Of a stretch of DNA of 64,000 nt, positions 32,650 to 45,159 are shown piece by piece. The stretch is taken from the NCBI GenBank assembly GCA_032433765.1, contig JAVIAB010000008.1:39102179-39166178 (forward strand). Reading direction: 5' to 3'. The translations under genes and the position numbers were made by a program. Under the pieces are notes generated by a model that did no database searches, was not told the DNA's origin, and saw only the letters and a list, made by a program, of their open reading frames with translations. The stretch comes from Megaustenia siamemsis. Its lineage: Eukaryota; Mollusca; Gastropoda; Stylommatophora; Ariophantidae. Numbering within the stretch: position 1 is the first letter of the stretch; every line of letters begins with the position of its first letter.

Positions 32650-34700
32650 AAAAAAAAAGATTAATATTTAAAGTCAATGGAAATGTTTTCATGTGAAAAG
32701 GTTAGCACACGGATATACACATGTTTATTCATTAATAATTTCACAAAGAAATAAACAGAAGAGAAAAATAAGATGGATGACAAAATGAGTTATAAAACAC
32801 GAGGAGATGGAGAGAAAGATATTCATTTATAAGAAAAGTGAACGGCGAACCAGAGGACCAGAAGTTGTTTATGTTTATTATAAGTGATGAACTACGGATA
32901 AAGAGATGTATGAATATTATAGTATATTAACAGGTAAAGGCAGACGACACTATTGACAGATTACATATACGATAATGTTATATATTAAATATTTAAAATA
33001 TTTTAGGGGTACAGCACAGGAGTAGAGTGTATATTTGTGCATAAAAATATTGGAAAAATATTCAATTAGATATCTACGTATAAAGAAAAAAGATTTAACA
33101 CATATTGAAATAGACACACATACCACACAACTTCCAGTTAAAGTAGAACAAAAATAGATTAATCAAACATAAAATATATTTTTTAAAAAGTATTCGTTCA
33201 TGCACGAAAGAGAGAAAATGTATAATGACATAAACAGAGAGACATACATTAAGGTTTTTATATAAAGGAATGAATCAGAACAAGTACAAGCCAGGATGCA
33301 ACTCCAACCTGGAATCTATGCAGAAGGAAGGATGATCGTGTAGCCGGAAAAATCCATTAAAGAGAAGGAAAGCGATATAGAAGCCAGACTTGGGTATCGT
33401 TTTGTTTGGCAAGACTTTGCTTTCCTTGGGAGATTCAACTATGGATACAAAAAAACTGCTGCTTAGTAAGAAGGGCAAGAAAAACTAAAACCTGGAGAAG
33501 TCCAAAATAAATTATTTTCTTTACATAATAAAAATGTACACGATAACATGGGACAAGTAAAATTAGTTCGATGAAATCATAGTGAAAATAGAAGAACACT
33601 ACAAACACCGACGTAAAATTAGTTCGATGAAATCATAGTGAAAATAGAAGAACACTACAAACACCGACAGACGGAGGCTTAGGCTGTAAGTTTGAAAGTA
33701 TAGAAGATCAGCAGGCATAAGAGTGATCCTGGTCCAAATCTCCACAAAAAAATGCGGGGCATGACAATACGTGCTTAAAAGTTATCAAAGTTGAGACAGA
33801 AATATAACAAAGAAAAAGTTAAAGACACGTACTCATGATTATTCACTTTTTGTCAAAAGGGGGCGTTATCGTGAAGCCGAGATTGCAGATGTTGCCAGTC
33901 AGGTATTGTGAACAAAAATGTACCCTATAAAAACGTATAGAAAATCCAGTGAAACATATTTTGGATTAAATCAAACGAAAGCGCAAGATTAAATCTGTTT
34001 AAATGTTTAAAATACGTGTGAGAAACTAAAACGAATTAAATGAAACAAAATTTGAACAAAAATATATAAATTTATAAAAGCAAATACGATAACAGAAAGG
34101 CTATCTTTTAATAAATGAACGAATTGTGTAATTAAGGCAATAGAAGATGAATAAGTGACTTGCAGAAGAAAAAAAAATTAAGACATTCGAAAGTAATTGA
34201 CAAGCCACAGCAAATATAATAGCAAAAGAAATCACTAGAAATCGAAGTGTATACATCACACAAGCAAGAAACAAAAGACCCCAATAATAGGACAAGAGAA
34301 TGAAAGGCTCAACACTTCTATCAAACGCGCAACAACAGCCAATCTCCAACAGATGTTGCATACGTTCTTAAAGCTGAAATCAATACTAGCAACATTATAT
34401 ACGTTTCATAGACAGATCAAACTCTTTATATTTAAAGCCATTCTGATATTGTTTAGAATAAACAAGTTTCAGATCGGAATATTTATCAAGTATTCTAGTG
34501 GAGAAATGCAATTTAAACTTCGGGACTACGAGTAGTTTCTCACTATTTGATTTTTAAAAAATTCAAAAACATGAGTGGAATGGAAGAAAGAAGTTGTCTT
34601 AAAGTTGATAGAGAAAACGATCTCCTTTGATATATAACCTCAACAATTGCAAGGAAATCACTGCCGAATCACTGCTTAATACAGAGCTCAGCACTACCAT
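32650..34700. other. Long AT-rich stretch, no recognised gene
   Basis: Only a 56-bp tandem duplication at 33558-33669 (AATTAGTTCGATGAAATCAT) stands out. Frames are short and without motifs on both strands. Confidence 0.5.
33558..33669. repeat. 56-bp direct tandem duplication
   Basis: Two almost identical copies, starting at 33558 and 33614. Confidence 0.95.
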
Positions 34701-34710
34701 CATTAACGAA

Positions 34711-35050
34711 TCTGGTGGACTGGTTGGTCTTGAGGCAAGACGCCAGCCTCAAAAAAAAGAGGTTGTGGGTTCAAATCCCGGCTGCAACAGTTAGGATTTT
34801 TATTTATGATTTCTCTCTGCGGCAACCACCCCTGGTCTCAGCAGCGAGCCCCGGCTTGAAATGTCAATTACTCATAGACGGAAAAAAAATATGAGTACCT
34901 CCTCCGAAGACAGAGTTATCTGCCTGTGCGACGAGGGACCACTGTGCATGCGGCTGCCAGGGAAAAACGGATTAACACGCAAAATTGAGTTTCCAGTGTC
35001 TAGGGAACAGACCAGAAACAGCCCTAGACTAAAAGCGGTAAGCGACTCAA
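34711..35050 (+). mobile_element. SINE2 copy, longest head
   Basis: Head TGGACTGGTTGGTCTTGAGG to B box GGGTTCAAATCCCGGCTGCA, then the SINE2 body (TTTCTCTCTGCGGCAACCAC, TCAATTACTCATAGACGG, ATCTGCCTGTGCGACGAGGG) and a degraded 3' end. Open frame in the body is coincidental. Confidence 0.8.
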
Positions 35051-35059
35051 AGATTACGT

Positions 35060-35275
35060 TAGAATAAATGAATCACAACTGATCAAGATCCTACTTCACC
35101 TCCTCAAGGGGGTGAGATTAACCAGTCTCCGCAAGAGAGTTTGGATCGAGAAGGGAAGGCAAGCAGCTAACAAACAATACCATGCTGAAGTCGGGTGTGC
35201 TCAGCATTATGCAAAAATAACAAGTTGCTATGAACAACACGACGCATCTGCGACCATTTAAAGTCACTTTGTTCT
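35060..35275 (+). repeat. Interspersed repeat R2, copy 1
   Basis: Shares ATCACAACTGATCAAGAT, GGATCGAGAAGGGAAGGCAA, TGCTGAAGTCGG and the CGCATCTG-AAAGTC order with 51000, 53640, 59405 and, inverted, 62611. No coding content seen. Lies just after SINE2, as does the 51000 copy. Confidence 0.55.
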
Positions 35276-35604
35276 TTTTCCCTAGAGAGACCGTTTACAG
35301 TATAATAGCCAACAACACTATGAAACTACGATTCCATCGTGGAGATGTGAGAAAAGAAATACTGACCGACAAAGAGAGACAGGGGGAGACTGCGACGTGA
35401 AGAGACAGAGAATATAAGTGGCAGGGAGACAAAGAAAGAGACTGAGGACAGACAGAACGGGAGTAATTGTCCAGGAACGAGGCAGGAGAAGAAACCGCAA
35501 AAAAGTGATCCATCGATTTCGATATATTTGCATGTTTCTGAATTTTGAAGAAACCATTGACGTCACAAATTGGGATATCTCGTGAAACACCAGTGATGAA
35601 GCTT

Positions 35605-35880
35605 TTAACTCTTTCTGTACTGAAGCTTTTTATCAATGCAACGGAAGAGATTGTTCATGGTTTTAAGAATCAATCCATATATTTATATAACATATCATAT
35701 ATAACATATCATATATACATTTTAAAATAATTGAATAAAGTATTAGAGATTAAAGTATTATTATTATCCATCAATACCAGGATGATACAAGACATGTAAA
35801 CAGAATATTGTTTGAAGACGGTTCACACTAATGAAGCGGAGAGTGACGCACTATGCGGTGAGACGTACGGAAAGAGTTAA
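35605..35880. mobile_element. piggyBac-type MITE, copy 1
   Basis: Inverted ends: TTAACTCTTTCTGTACTG at left and CGTACGGAAAGAGTTAA at right, each including the TTAA target. About 270 bp, non-coding, AT-rich core. Shares its inner ends (GAAGCTTTTTATCAATGCAA, GATGATACAAGACATGTAAA) with 60960-61220. Confidence 0.85.
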
Positions 35881-35954
35881 TGAGCTTGTTCGTCGACCGC
35901 CAGGTCCGGTCCAATTCCTAATGGTGGTATATGTTATCCAACCTTCTGTGTTCA

Positions 35955-36885
35955 TCTTTCTTCTTCTTCTACCCTTTCTCTATTGCCGTTGGCGTCGAGG
36001 AAAGATACAATCTACGATTCTTTGCTCTTCTGTTGGCCTCTTCTGGTGTTATCCCTTCTAGTGAATGTAGTATTCCCTTTATCTATCTCTTTCTCGGTCT
36101 TCCTCTTAATCTGGCGTTTTCGTAGCGTTTGTTTATGGCTCTTTGAGTCATTGTTAGTTCTTTTTGTCTTGTTATGCGGCCGAACCAATTTATCTGTTGT
36201 TTCTTTATGTATTCGATGGCTGGTTCAATTTCGAGTTTCTTCCTCAGGTCGGTGTTTCTTACTCTGTCCCTTAAGCTGTTTCCTGTCATTCTTCTGACAC
36301 ATTTCATTTCGGTGGTCGTTATCTTTCTTATTGTTCTAGAGTCCAGCGTCCAATTCTGGCACTGATAGCACAGAGTTGGTAGAAAAATTGATTTGTATAT
36401 TGCCCTTTTTGCTTCCGTTGTTATGGCTTTGTTTTTCAATAGTGTTGTTACTTGGCCTATAACTTGACATGCTTTGTTACACCATATATCTATCTCTGTC
36501 GTTTGGTTATTGTCTCATGTTAACGTGCTACCCAGATATTTAAAATTGCCTACTTGCTTCAGAGTTGTATGATCTATTATGATGTTTAGTTTCTTTCTTT
36601 CTCGCTATTGCCATTACTTCGGTTTTGTTTATGTTGATCTTCATGTTGTATTGTTTACAAGTGTTAGTTTAGCCTGTTGATATGTTCTTGCAGGTCCTCA
36701 GTTGTTTCATGTATCAGAACTTGGTCGTCTGCAAATAGTATTTTATTTATTTCTTCCTCTCTTCTGCTGTTTTCTGGTACGTATATTTCGTTCTCTTTTG
36801 TGTTATCGCTTGCTATCATCCTTGTTGGTATACTTCCTTTGATTGGACTAATTTGCATATATTGCCTGTGTTCATCATGTTTTTA
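35955..36885 (-). mobile_element. LINE C 3' fragment including a palm-like LFADD box
   Basis: Minus strand. First MQISPIKGSIPTRMIASDN, then INKILFADDQVLIHETTEDL (catalytic Asp pair). After a gap: KAITTEAKRAIYKSIFLPTL, CYQCQNWTLDSRTIRKITTT, MKCVRRMTGNSLRDRVRN, INWFGRITRQKEL and NARLRGRPRKR. Ends in a CTTCTTCTTCT run (GAA-rich on the coding strand). Frames are broken, 5' truncated within the RT. Confidence 0.88.
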
Positions 36886-36909
36886 AAATAAATAATGTCC
36901 GTTATTTTT

Positions 36910-36965
36910 ATTATGTGAAAAATAGGGCAGCCTAGTGTGATACTGACTGCATCACTCATAACTGG
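36910..36965 (+). mobile_element. Possible SINE1 remnant
   Basis: GTGAAAAATAGGGCAGCCTA then GATACTGACTGCATCACTCA resembles the SINE1 middle. Too short for certainty. Confidence 0.35.
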
Positions 36966-37135
36966 AGATAAGCACATAAAGCAAATATTTAAACAAAATA
37001 TATATTACATATTATGTGGGGCTACAAGTGTAGCTGCAGAAACCATATAAAATAAACATAAAACACTATCAAGCGACTAGACAAACAGATAGACAAGACA
37101 GGCTAGAACGTTTCGACAAAAGCCTTAATAAGGTA

Positions 37136-37380
37136 AAGTAAAGTAAAGTACCCCCGTCACGGCAAGTGGCGTATAGGGAAATATGGTGTTAGTGACCCTA
37201 TATTTTACAGACCTTCAGCACATGATTTTTGGGGTAATGTGGTCGGTATTACGCCCGTGCTGCTTTACTTTCCCAGAAAAAATCCGGTACCCATTTAAGG
37301 CTGGGTGAACCCGAAAGCCGTCGGTTGGGATCGAACCCTACCCCTTGTCCTTTGTAGTCCAGTTCACTAACCACTGAGCC
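37136..37380 (-). mobile_element. SINE1 with perfect 12-bp target duplication
   Basis: Minus strand. CTTAATAAGGTA at 37124-37135 and 37383-37394. The tail reads (TTTAC)n, seen here inverted as AAGTAAAGTAAAGTA. Head slightly truncated at GGCTCAGTGG. Confidence 0.93.
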
Positions 37381-37399
37381 CTCTTAATAAGGTATGGCT

Positions 37400-39340
37400 A
37401 AAAAAAACTATACACATGAAAAACATTAAATTCGAAATCCGAAAACAACGAAACAGCAACAATAATTGCAGAAATGACGATGGCCAGGATTTATGTAGTC
37501 TGGATTTAAATATTAATGGACAATAGGGCAGGTAGGATTTAAATAGACCAAAGAAAACAAACCATGCCAAAGTTGAAAAATGAAAGGAGGTGCCCCATAG
37601 GGTACGGAAAAATAAAGAGAGAGAAGAAAACGAGGAGAAAAGTAAAGGAGTGAGAAGGAAAGTCATAACTTTGCCGAACGTCATGGAAAGTGTATCGACT
37701 GAGACTATGTAACAATGAAAACAGTAGAAAGTACAGATTTAGTGTAGCAATGATCATCTAAAAGCTGGGAGGTTTACAAGACGGAAATGATATGGCAATA
37801 CAACAACAAACAAGGATAATATTTTATTGTTATTGGTATACGTGTTTTGATGTATATAATTGCATAATTCATACCACCTACTAGAGGTTATGTTCTTTCA
37901 CAGACAAGGATAGAATATAACTACAAACACAACTACAGATAGACTAAAGAAAAATAAATTTAAGCATATATTTAGAAATGAAAACTGAATGAAGAAATGA
38001 AAATAAAATAAACAAAATGGAAACGTACGTTTAAAACATAATTTAAAAAATTGTTTGTGTGTGAACACAAACCAAACCAGGAAATGTAAACATACACATA
38101 GTAAAGAGCTAGTTATAAATGTAAATATAAAATTAGAATACGTAAATATAACTTGTAGAGATAATTATAGTCTAGAATACATTTATTCAATATATAATTA
38201 TACGTATGGATAAATCTTTAAAACACAGAGCTATAATATAAATCTGGAAAAAAAATAAACATTGAAGTAACTGTAAACATACATAACAAAAATAATAAAA
38301 CTAACTAATGTCAAACAAGGAGGAAAGAAACAAACCCGACAACGTAAGGTCTCAACAAATATGACGAATACACAAACACGAACAGGCCACACAAATATAT
38401 TGTAAATAAACACGGTCACAACTACACAAGCACAGACGTAGCAATACCCTGTTTCATCATCCTGTGAAGTTCCGTCACATCGACACATCAGTAGGAATAC
38501 ACACACACAATATTAATATTCGCACTCGACGTACAGCTCGCTAGATTCGACCAAAGTCAAGGTTATCCTATCCTGATCTGCGACACACGTATGCAGGAAT
38601 GGAACCAATCTACTAGTCACACGTTGAAAATGTCATTCTAAATTGACATTAAAAAAAAAAGAAATGTATAATATACGAAGGAATAAGTAATGTTCAGAAA
38701 TCTAGTAATTAAATCCTCTAAGGTTAACAAATCTGCATTGAGCTACACGCATTCTGTAACGCGATTCTCTGACCTTCGTGTGAAGGGAGGGTTTGTTCAA
38801 ATTTGAAAGGAAAGCTTAATGCAAGTCTAGTACAGCTGTCGCCACATTATATTGAAATATAGGACGTACAATAAATCAAGCTATTAACGTTTTTTAAGCG
38901 CATAGAAAAGAAAAAAGAAGTATTAGACGAGCTGTCTTATCGAATGATATGTGTAAATGTTGGCCGATTAATTACCCCACTTGAAGGCTTGAACAATTCT
39001 GCCAGGTTCCTGAATATAAAGTTAACAATTCTGTTAATAACTGTAATTAGAGGAATTGTTATATATAAGCTTAACAATTCTGATTTATATTAATTTATAC
39101 GAATTATGTTAGCACGGGAATTGGAGCATAACTGTTATAATGAAAGCCAGTGGCGTATACAGAATTCCGTTTCCGAATTTAATAAAACTGTTAGCGGAAA
39201 TTGTATTTTAATTGCCTGTAATCTCAAATTTTCCTACGCAAGAGAAAACTTTAATTAATTGCTTTGGTGGCTTGTACATAGAAATTATAGTAAATATAAA
39301 GTATCCGCAGAGCACGGCTGTTTGTTTCAATATAAATGTG
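37400..39340. other. Long AT-rich stretch, no recognised gene
   Basis: No domain, element or array recognised. Repeated AACAATTCTG words near 38990-39090 are the only visible internal similarity. Confidence 0.5.
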
Positions 39341-39399
39341 ACATTTTAGCTCCAATCTTGGTTATGTTGCAGCAATTGTGGGTGTATGTGTCCAGATCT

Positions 39400-40385
39400 A
39401 TCTATTGGCCTTTCGAGCCGTAGCTGGCCCATAGGGCGTAGACCAAGATACTCCTTCATCTGAATTTTTGTTCTAGCAGTTTTCAATTCTTTTAAAAGAT
39501 CTTTTATCAAGTCTCGCCATTTGTCTCTGTTCTGTGCAAGCAGCTCTATCTCACTGAGGGAGCCGATTCCTGCTGCTCTTGCCTCTCTCATTAATGTTCT
39601 TCTCCGCGTCTCTCTGGGTCTTCCTCTATTTCTCTTACCTGTTGTTTCCCACATGAGGGCTTGCTTTGCTATTCAGTTATTATCTCTTCTCATCACATGT
39701 CCAACATATGACCATCGTCTTTTCTTTATTACTAAGTATATTAGTGGTTGATTGGCGATTTATGTAATTTCTTCGTTTGTTTTGAATTCGTTCCACGCTA
39801 TACCAAGTATTTTCCTTAGACATTTATTTTCGAATGCGTTCAACTTTGTTTCTATATCTCTATTTGTCTTCCACTTTTCATACGCATACGTAAGGGTTGA
39901 TAGTACATTTGATTTGAATAGTCCAAGTTTTGTGTTTTGTGCTGATGAGTTTTGATTTCCACAACTTTTCAAGGCTTCTGAAAGACATTGCTGCTTTAGC
40001 TATTCTGATTCTAATTTCTTTGCTTGTATCACCTTCTCGATCAATGCGATTTCCAAGATAGATAAAGTGATCGATCTCTTCTACTGGTTTGTTTTCCATG
40101 TATATTTTGTCGTCTGTTGGAATTAAGCTTTTCATGACTTTAGTCTTTCATGATTGATCTCAAGCCCAATTTTGCTGGCTATTGATGATAGTTCATTTGT
40201 GTTTTCCTGCATCGTTTTTATCTGACTGCTGATGAGAACTATGTCATCAGCAAAGTCGAGGTCCTCCACATGGTCTCCTTGTATCCATTCGAATGCCTTT
40301 ATTACCAGTGCAGCATTTCTTCATTATGAAGTCCATAACAACTGCAAATAACAAGGGCGATAAAATGCATCCTTGTTTAAGATAC
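39400..40385 (-). mobile_element. LINE D 3' half, frameshifted
   Basis: Minus strand. A degenerate stretch near 40250-40385 corresponds to the palm region: CILSPLLFAVVMDFI and LDFADDIVL-like codons. Then IYMENKPVEEIDHFIYLGN, RIDREGDTSKEIRIRIAKA, FKSNVLSTLTYAYEKW, CLRKILGIAWNEFKTNEEIT, and GKRNRGRPRETRRRTLMREA. YLGN and GRPRE place this in the LINE polymerase C-terminal half. Breaks near 39700, 39760 and 39980. No endonuclease part. Confidence 0.82.
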
Positions 40386-40389
40386 ATCA

Positions 40390-40837
40390 TTGTGTCCAGA
40401 TACGTTCCACACATTAAATGAATTAATATTTTGTGGAGATAGTTCCATTTTGTGAAACCCCAATTTTTAAAAATTTTTTTTCAAAAATAAACACTGATAT
40501 GTGAATGATGTTTTAGTAGTTATTGCTCGTTTGTAGAAAATACAATATCTACAAATGTAAGAGTTTCGAGGAAGCATTATTCATTATTTTAAAACATCAA
40601 GAGTGTTTCCATTTTAACAAGTAGCTTCTGGTAATCAACATAAATGTATACTAGAGGAAGTATGCGTATTTTATATTTCCAGATATACACTAATGAGCCA
40701 AATAATTACAGTAACAGTGACAACTGTGAGGGGGACCCAAACTTCAATAATGGTCATATCCCTTTAATAACGCTTTAACGTTGGAAGTTATAACCACTAT
40801 GCTCATATGTATCTCTCTCTCTCTCTCTTTCTCTCTC

Positions 40838-40840
<3 letters not shown>
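40390..40840. other. No recognised feature
   Basis: Nothing recognised; a CT run precedes the TA microsatellite. Confidence 0.45.

Positions 40841-40899
<59 letters not shown>
40841..40899. repeat. TA microsatellite
   Basis: Uninterrupted TA run of nearly 60 bases directly before LINE C sequence. Confidence 0.95.
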
Positions 40900-40900
<1 letters not shown>

Positions 40901-40904
40901 CACT

Positions 40905-41405
40905 CAAGGTGCAACGGAGCTTGTCAAATCATTGGACAACCATCAGTAACTCCAGAGGCAAAATTGGCACTCTACAATACAATCTTCATCCCAACGTTGT
41001 GCCAGAAATGCCAGTCCTGGGCCCTAGATGTAAGAATAAGTAAAATAACCTCTACTGAAATGAAGTGTGTCAGACGAATGACAGGAAACAGCATGAGAGA
41101 CAAGACCAGAAATGAAGAACTGAGAAAAAAAGCTAGGGCTAACTCCCGCCATAAAATATATAAAGAAACAACAGATAGAAAGGTTTGTACATGTGACAAA
41201 ACAGAAAGATCAAATCACAACACAACGAGCTTTCAATAAACGTTGCGAGAACACCAGACGCAAGGGTCGACCACGAAAAAAGATGGAGTGACGAAATATT
41301 AGAAGCGTTAGGAAACCTAACAGCAGCAGAAGCGAACAGTAGAGCAACAGACAGCACATTATATCTCTCCTCGACGCTGAAAGGCAAATGAGGAAGACAA
41401 GAAGA
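40905..41405 (+). mobile_element. LINE C 3' fragment
   Basis: Plus strand. LYNTIFIPTLCQKCQSWALD, ITSTEMKCVRRMTGNSMRDK, TRNEELRKKARANS, then in other frames RRKGRPRKKMEX-type sequence and the AEANSRATDSTLYLSSTLKG end. A copy of the 35955 and 52703 family, 5' truncated and frameshifted. Confidence 0.85.
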
Positions 41406-41409
41406 ACAC

Positions 41410-42410
41410 GTACACAAACACACACGTGTATATTGAATTTCTTGTAAAAAGAAGTTTACTGGAACTGCATCATCCTATTCACAAATAAAACAAGAAAACT
41501 GAAGTCATCTCCAGCTCTCACTGATTTATTCAATATCAGTTTACTTAAACACAATGCGACTAAGAAGAAAAAAACCCAACAATAATCATCTCTATATATA
41601 TACATTTATGAAACCCTGGCAGTCTATTTAAAAAAGATCAGGTGACATGTCTCTGCTCGGACTATATTTCAAATGTAAAAATTCATATAATTTCTGTACA
41701 ATAATTAATGAGCTTTCTCAAATTACTACAGGGACTTCACATTTTCTACAAAGCCTGTGCTTTGTACTGAAATAATATTCCTGTATTGCCAAGAAAGAGG
41801 ACCGGCTGTTAGATGGACATTGCCAGAGCACAGCGTTGATAGTCTTAATCCATACACACATACGCGCGGTTAAATGATACCCCATAACATGTCATGACGT
41901 ATAGCAATGGCGTATTGAATTTCACCGTAGAACATGACGTTATTTATAAATCAGGAGCCCACTGTTCTTCCTCCCTGTTAGGGTCAGGTACCAATTCTTT
42001 TCATCGGCTTCCTTCTCTCACAACAGTGTGGGGTTTAACTTTAACAGATGCTTTCATACCGCGTGACTTCCTGAATACGACACCAGATGTTGAGTCGGTA
42101 GTAATCTAGTGCATAGTCTTAAGAGTTAGAAGAAATTCCGAGACCATGTGTGCACGCTGCGCACGTAACGAGTAGTACGGTCGATTATAAATCCATAGGG
42201 AGGTTTACCTTTGTCAGAACAAAATAACTATTTATACCCATCCACATTACATTGTTTGTCAGCTTTCTGACAACAGAACGAACGCTGTCGCCAGTGCCAG
42301 AGTGTTTGTGTCATGTTATTTATCTTCATGTATTCAGACGTCAAACAAGAGATAATGTACCGGTGACTGTACAATGACAATAGCTCTCCATCCACCAATC
42401 CGTCCGTCAG
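41410..42410. other. No recognised feature
   Basis: Several short frames, none with motifs. No repeats noticed. Confidence 0.5.
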
Positions 42411-42424
42411 CCCATCTGTCTGTC

Positions 42425-42686
42425 TATCTAATCTAATCTAATCTAATCTAATCTAATCTAATCTAATCTAATCTAATCTAATCTAATCTAATCTAATCTA
42501 ATCTAATCTAATCTAATCTAATCTAATCTAATCTAATCTAATCTAATCTAACCACCCAATCCCACCCACCCACCCGTCCATCCGTCCGTCCGTCCATCCA
42601 TCCATCCATCCATCCATCCATCCATCCATCCATCATCCATCCATCCATCCATCCATCCATCCATCCATCCATCCATCCATCCATCC

Positions 42687-42785
<99 letters not shown>
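42425..42785. repeat. Compound microsatellite TAATC / CCAT / ATCT
   Basis: TAATC pentamers (42430-42553), then CCAT tetramers (42574-42690), then ATCT tetramers (to 42784). All share pyrimidine-rich strand and could have mutated from one another. Confidence 0.97.
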
Positions 42786-42920
42786 AGTCTGCCCATTCGT
42801 CCATCCATCAGTCTACAGATTCACCCATCATCTTTCTCTCTCTGATTGTCTATCCATCCAGCCGTCCGATATCGCAAGCAAGTTCAAAGCTCAATTGTCA
42901 GCACCGCCGTATCATTAAAT

Positions 42921-44330
42921 GAAGTGCTAGCTTAGAATCGTGTGTTTTAATGATACAACGACAAGAAGTGCTAGCTTAGAATCGTGTGTTTTAATGATAC
43001 AACGACAAGAAGTGCTAGCTTAGAATAGTGTGTTTTAATGATAAAACGACAAGAAGTGCTAGCTTAGAATCGTGTGTTTTAATGATACAACGACAAAAAG
43101 TACTAGCTTAGAATCGTGTGTTTTAATGATACAACGACAAGAAGTGCTAGCTTAGAATAGTGTGTTTTAATGATAAAACGACAAGAAGTGCTAGCTTAGA
43201 ATCTTGTGTTTTAATGATACAACGACAAGAAGTACTAGCTTAGAATCGTGTGTTTTAATGATAAAACGACAAGAAGTGCTAGCTTAGAATCGTGTGTTTT
43301 AATGATACAACGACAAGAAGTACTAGCTTAGAATCGTGTATTTTAATGATACAACGACAAGAAGTGCTAGCTTAGAATAGTGTGTTTTAATGATAAAACG
43401 ACAAGAAGTGCTAGCTTAGAATCTTGTGTTTTAATGATACAACGACAAGAAGTACTAGCTTAGAATCGTGTGTTTTAATGATACAACGACAAGAAGTGCT
43501 AGCTTAGAATAGTGTGTTTTAATGATAAAACGACAAGAAGTACTAGCTTAGAATCGTGTGTTTTAATGATACAACGACAAGAAGTACTAGCTTAGAATCG
43601 TGTGTTTTAATGATACAACGACAAGAAGTACTAGCTTAGAATCGTGTGTTTTAATGATACAACGACAAGAAGTACTAGCTTAGAATCGTGTGTTTTAATG
43701 ATACAACGACAAGAAGTACTAGCTTAGAATCGTGTGTTTTAATGATACAACGACAAGAAGTACTAGCTTAGAATCGTGTGTTTTAATGATACAACGACAA
43801 GAAGTGCTAGCTTAGAATCGTGTGTTTTAATGATACAACGACAAGAAGTGCTAGCTTAGAATAGTGTGTTTTAATGATAAAACGACAAGAAGTACTAGCT
43901 TAGAATCGTGTGTTTTAATGATACAACGACAAGAAGTACTAGCTTAGAATCGTGTGTTTTAATGATACAACGACAAGAAGTACTAGCTTAGAATCGTGTG
44001 TTTTAATGATACAACGACAAGAAGTACTAGCTTAGAATTGTATGTTTTAATGATACAACGACAAGAAGTACTAGCTTAGAATCGTGTGTTTTAATGATAC
44101 AACGACAAGAAGTACTAGCTTAGAATCGTGTGTTTTAATGATACAACGAGAAGAATCGCTAGCTTAGAATCTTGTGTTTTAATGATACAACGACAAGAAG
44201 TGCTAGCTTATAATTGTATGTTTTAATGATACAACGACAAGAAGTGCTAGCTTATAATCTTGTGTTTTAATGATACAACGACAAGAAGTGTTACCTTCGA
44301 AGTGTGAGTGTTTTAAGGACATAGCGACAA
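42921..44330. repeat. 44-bp minisatellite, about 32 copies
   Basis: Unit GAAGTGCTAGCTTAGAATCG plus TGTGTTTTAATGATACAACGACAA. Two variants (GTGCTAGC/GTACTAGC and GATACAACG/GATAAAACG) recur in patterned blocks, indicating multi-unit duplications. The last two units are diverged. Confidence 0.96.
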
Positions 44331-44334
44331 GGAT

Positions 44335-45150
44335 AACTAAAATTTTGCATGACACTAGATGATGACTAGGGAGTGATTTGGTCAAGAACTACACGCAGAC
44401 AAAGAATATAATTATATGCCTACCAGGAGACACTATCTTGTGGTTGATTGTCATAAATTTACTTTACATCACTTATCCAGTTTTTTGGGGTCTGGTAGAA
44501 GGATTATAGAACTGAAGAATAATGGTCGCATGTCCAGAACAGTCGAAACATGGTGTTCAGGTCAGAGTTTTTAAATTCAGCCCCGGTACAAGAAAACACA
44601 TTGTTTAGGTTGTCTCGCGCCAAAACACTGCAAAAGAGAAATAAGGTCAGCAGTCGACTAAAGGGACATATGCTGGTAAACTTAATGGCGGTAATCATTG
44701 CAGGTGCACTGGGATTCCCCACAGGACGAAAACAGATCGGTGCAATTCGCTGAGTCCAAAACACGTGACACGTCTAGGGCATGATACGTCATATGTTGTA
44801 CTTTCACTTTTCGATTATAGGAAATAGCATGATATCAACACGTGCTTATAGCAGCAAACTGTGCGTGAACACACAGCCCAGAACTACACCATCGTGTCCC
44901 CCTCACCGCACAGACACATATGGGCTCTTGGATCAATACTCAGCCAACTGTAGCAGAGCCATAATGCAGCTTATTGAAGAAAAAAGAGAAGCAATTTACA
45001 TATAACAAGTATACCTATCTATTACTAACTCAAATTCAATAGAAACAATTAGGCAAGAGTTGATCACACTGACGTGTGTGTCCAAGGGAAGGAAAGAAGC
45101 ATATATACGGGCAGTCACTTTGATGTTACTTTTGTGTTTGGAGAGTCGGA
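44335..45150. other. No recognised feature
   Basis: Short frames on both strands (for example 44504-44764), none with a recognisable domain. Confidence 0.5.
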
Positions 45151-45159
45151 TAGAGGGAG

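Noticed and set aside
37136..37380. tRNA-like end and repeats as an integrated phage attachment site
   Set aside because: It is a SINE1 with a 12-bp target duplication in a eukaryotic context.
42430..42553. TAATC array as telomere-like sequence
   Set aside because: Animal telomere repeat is TTAGGG; this is an internal pentamer microsatellite next to other microsatellites.
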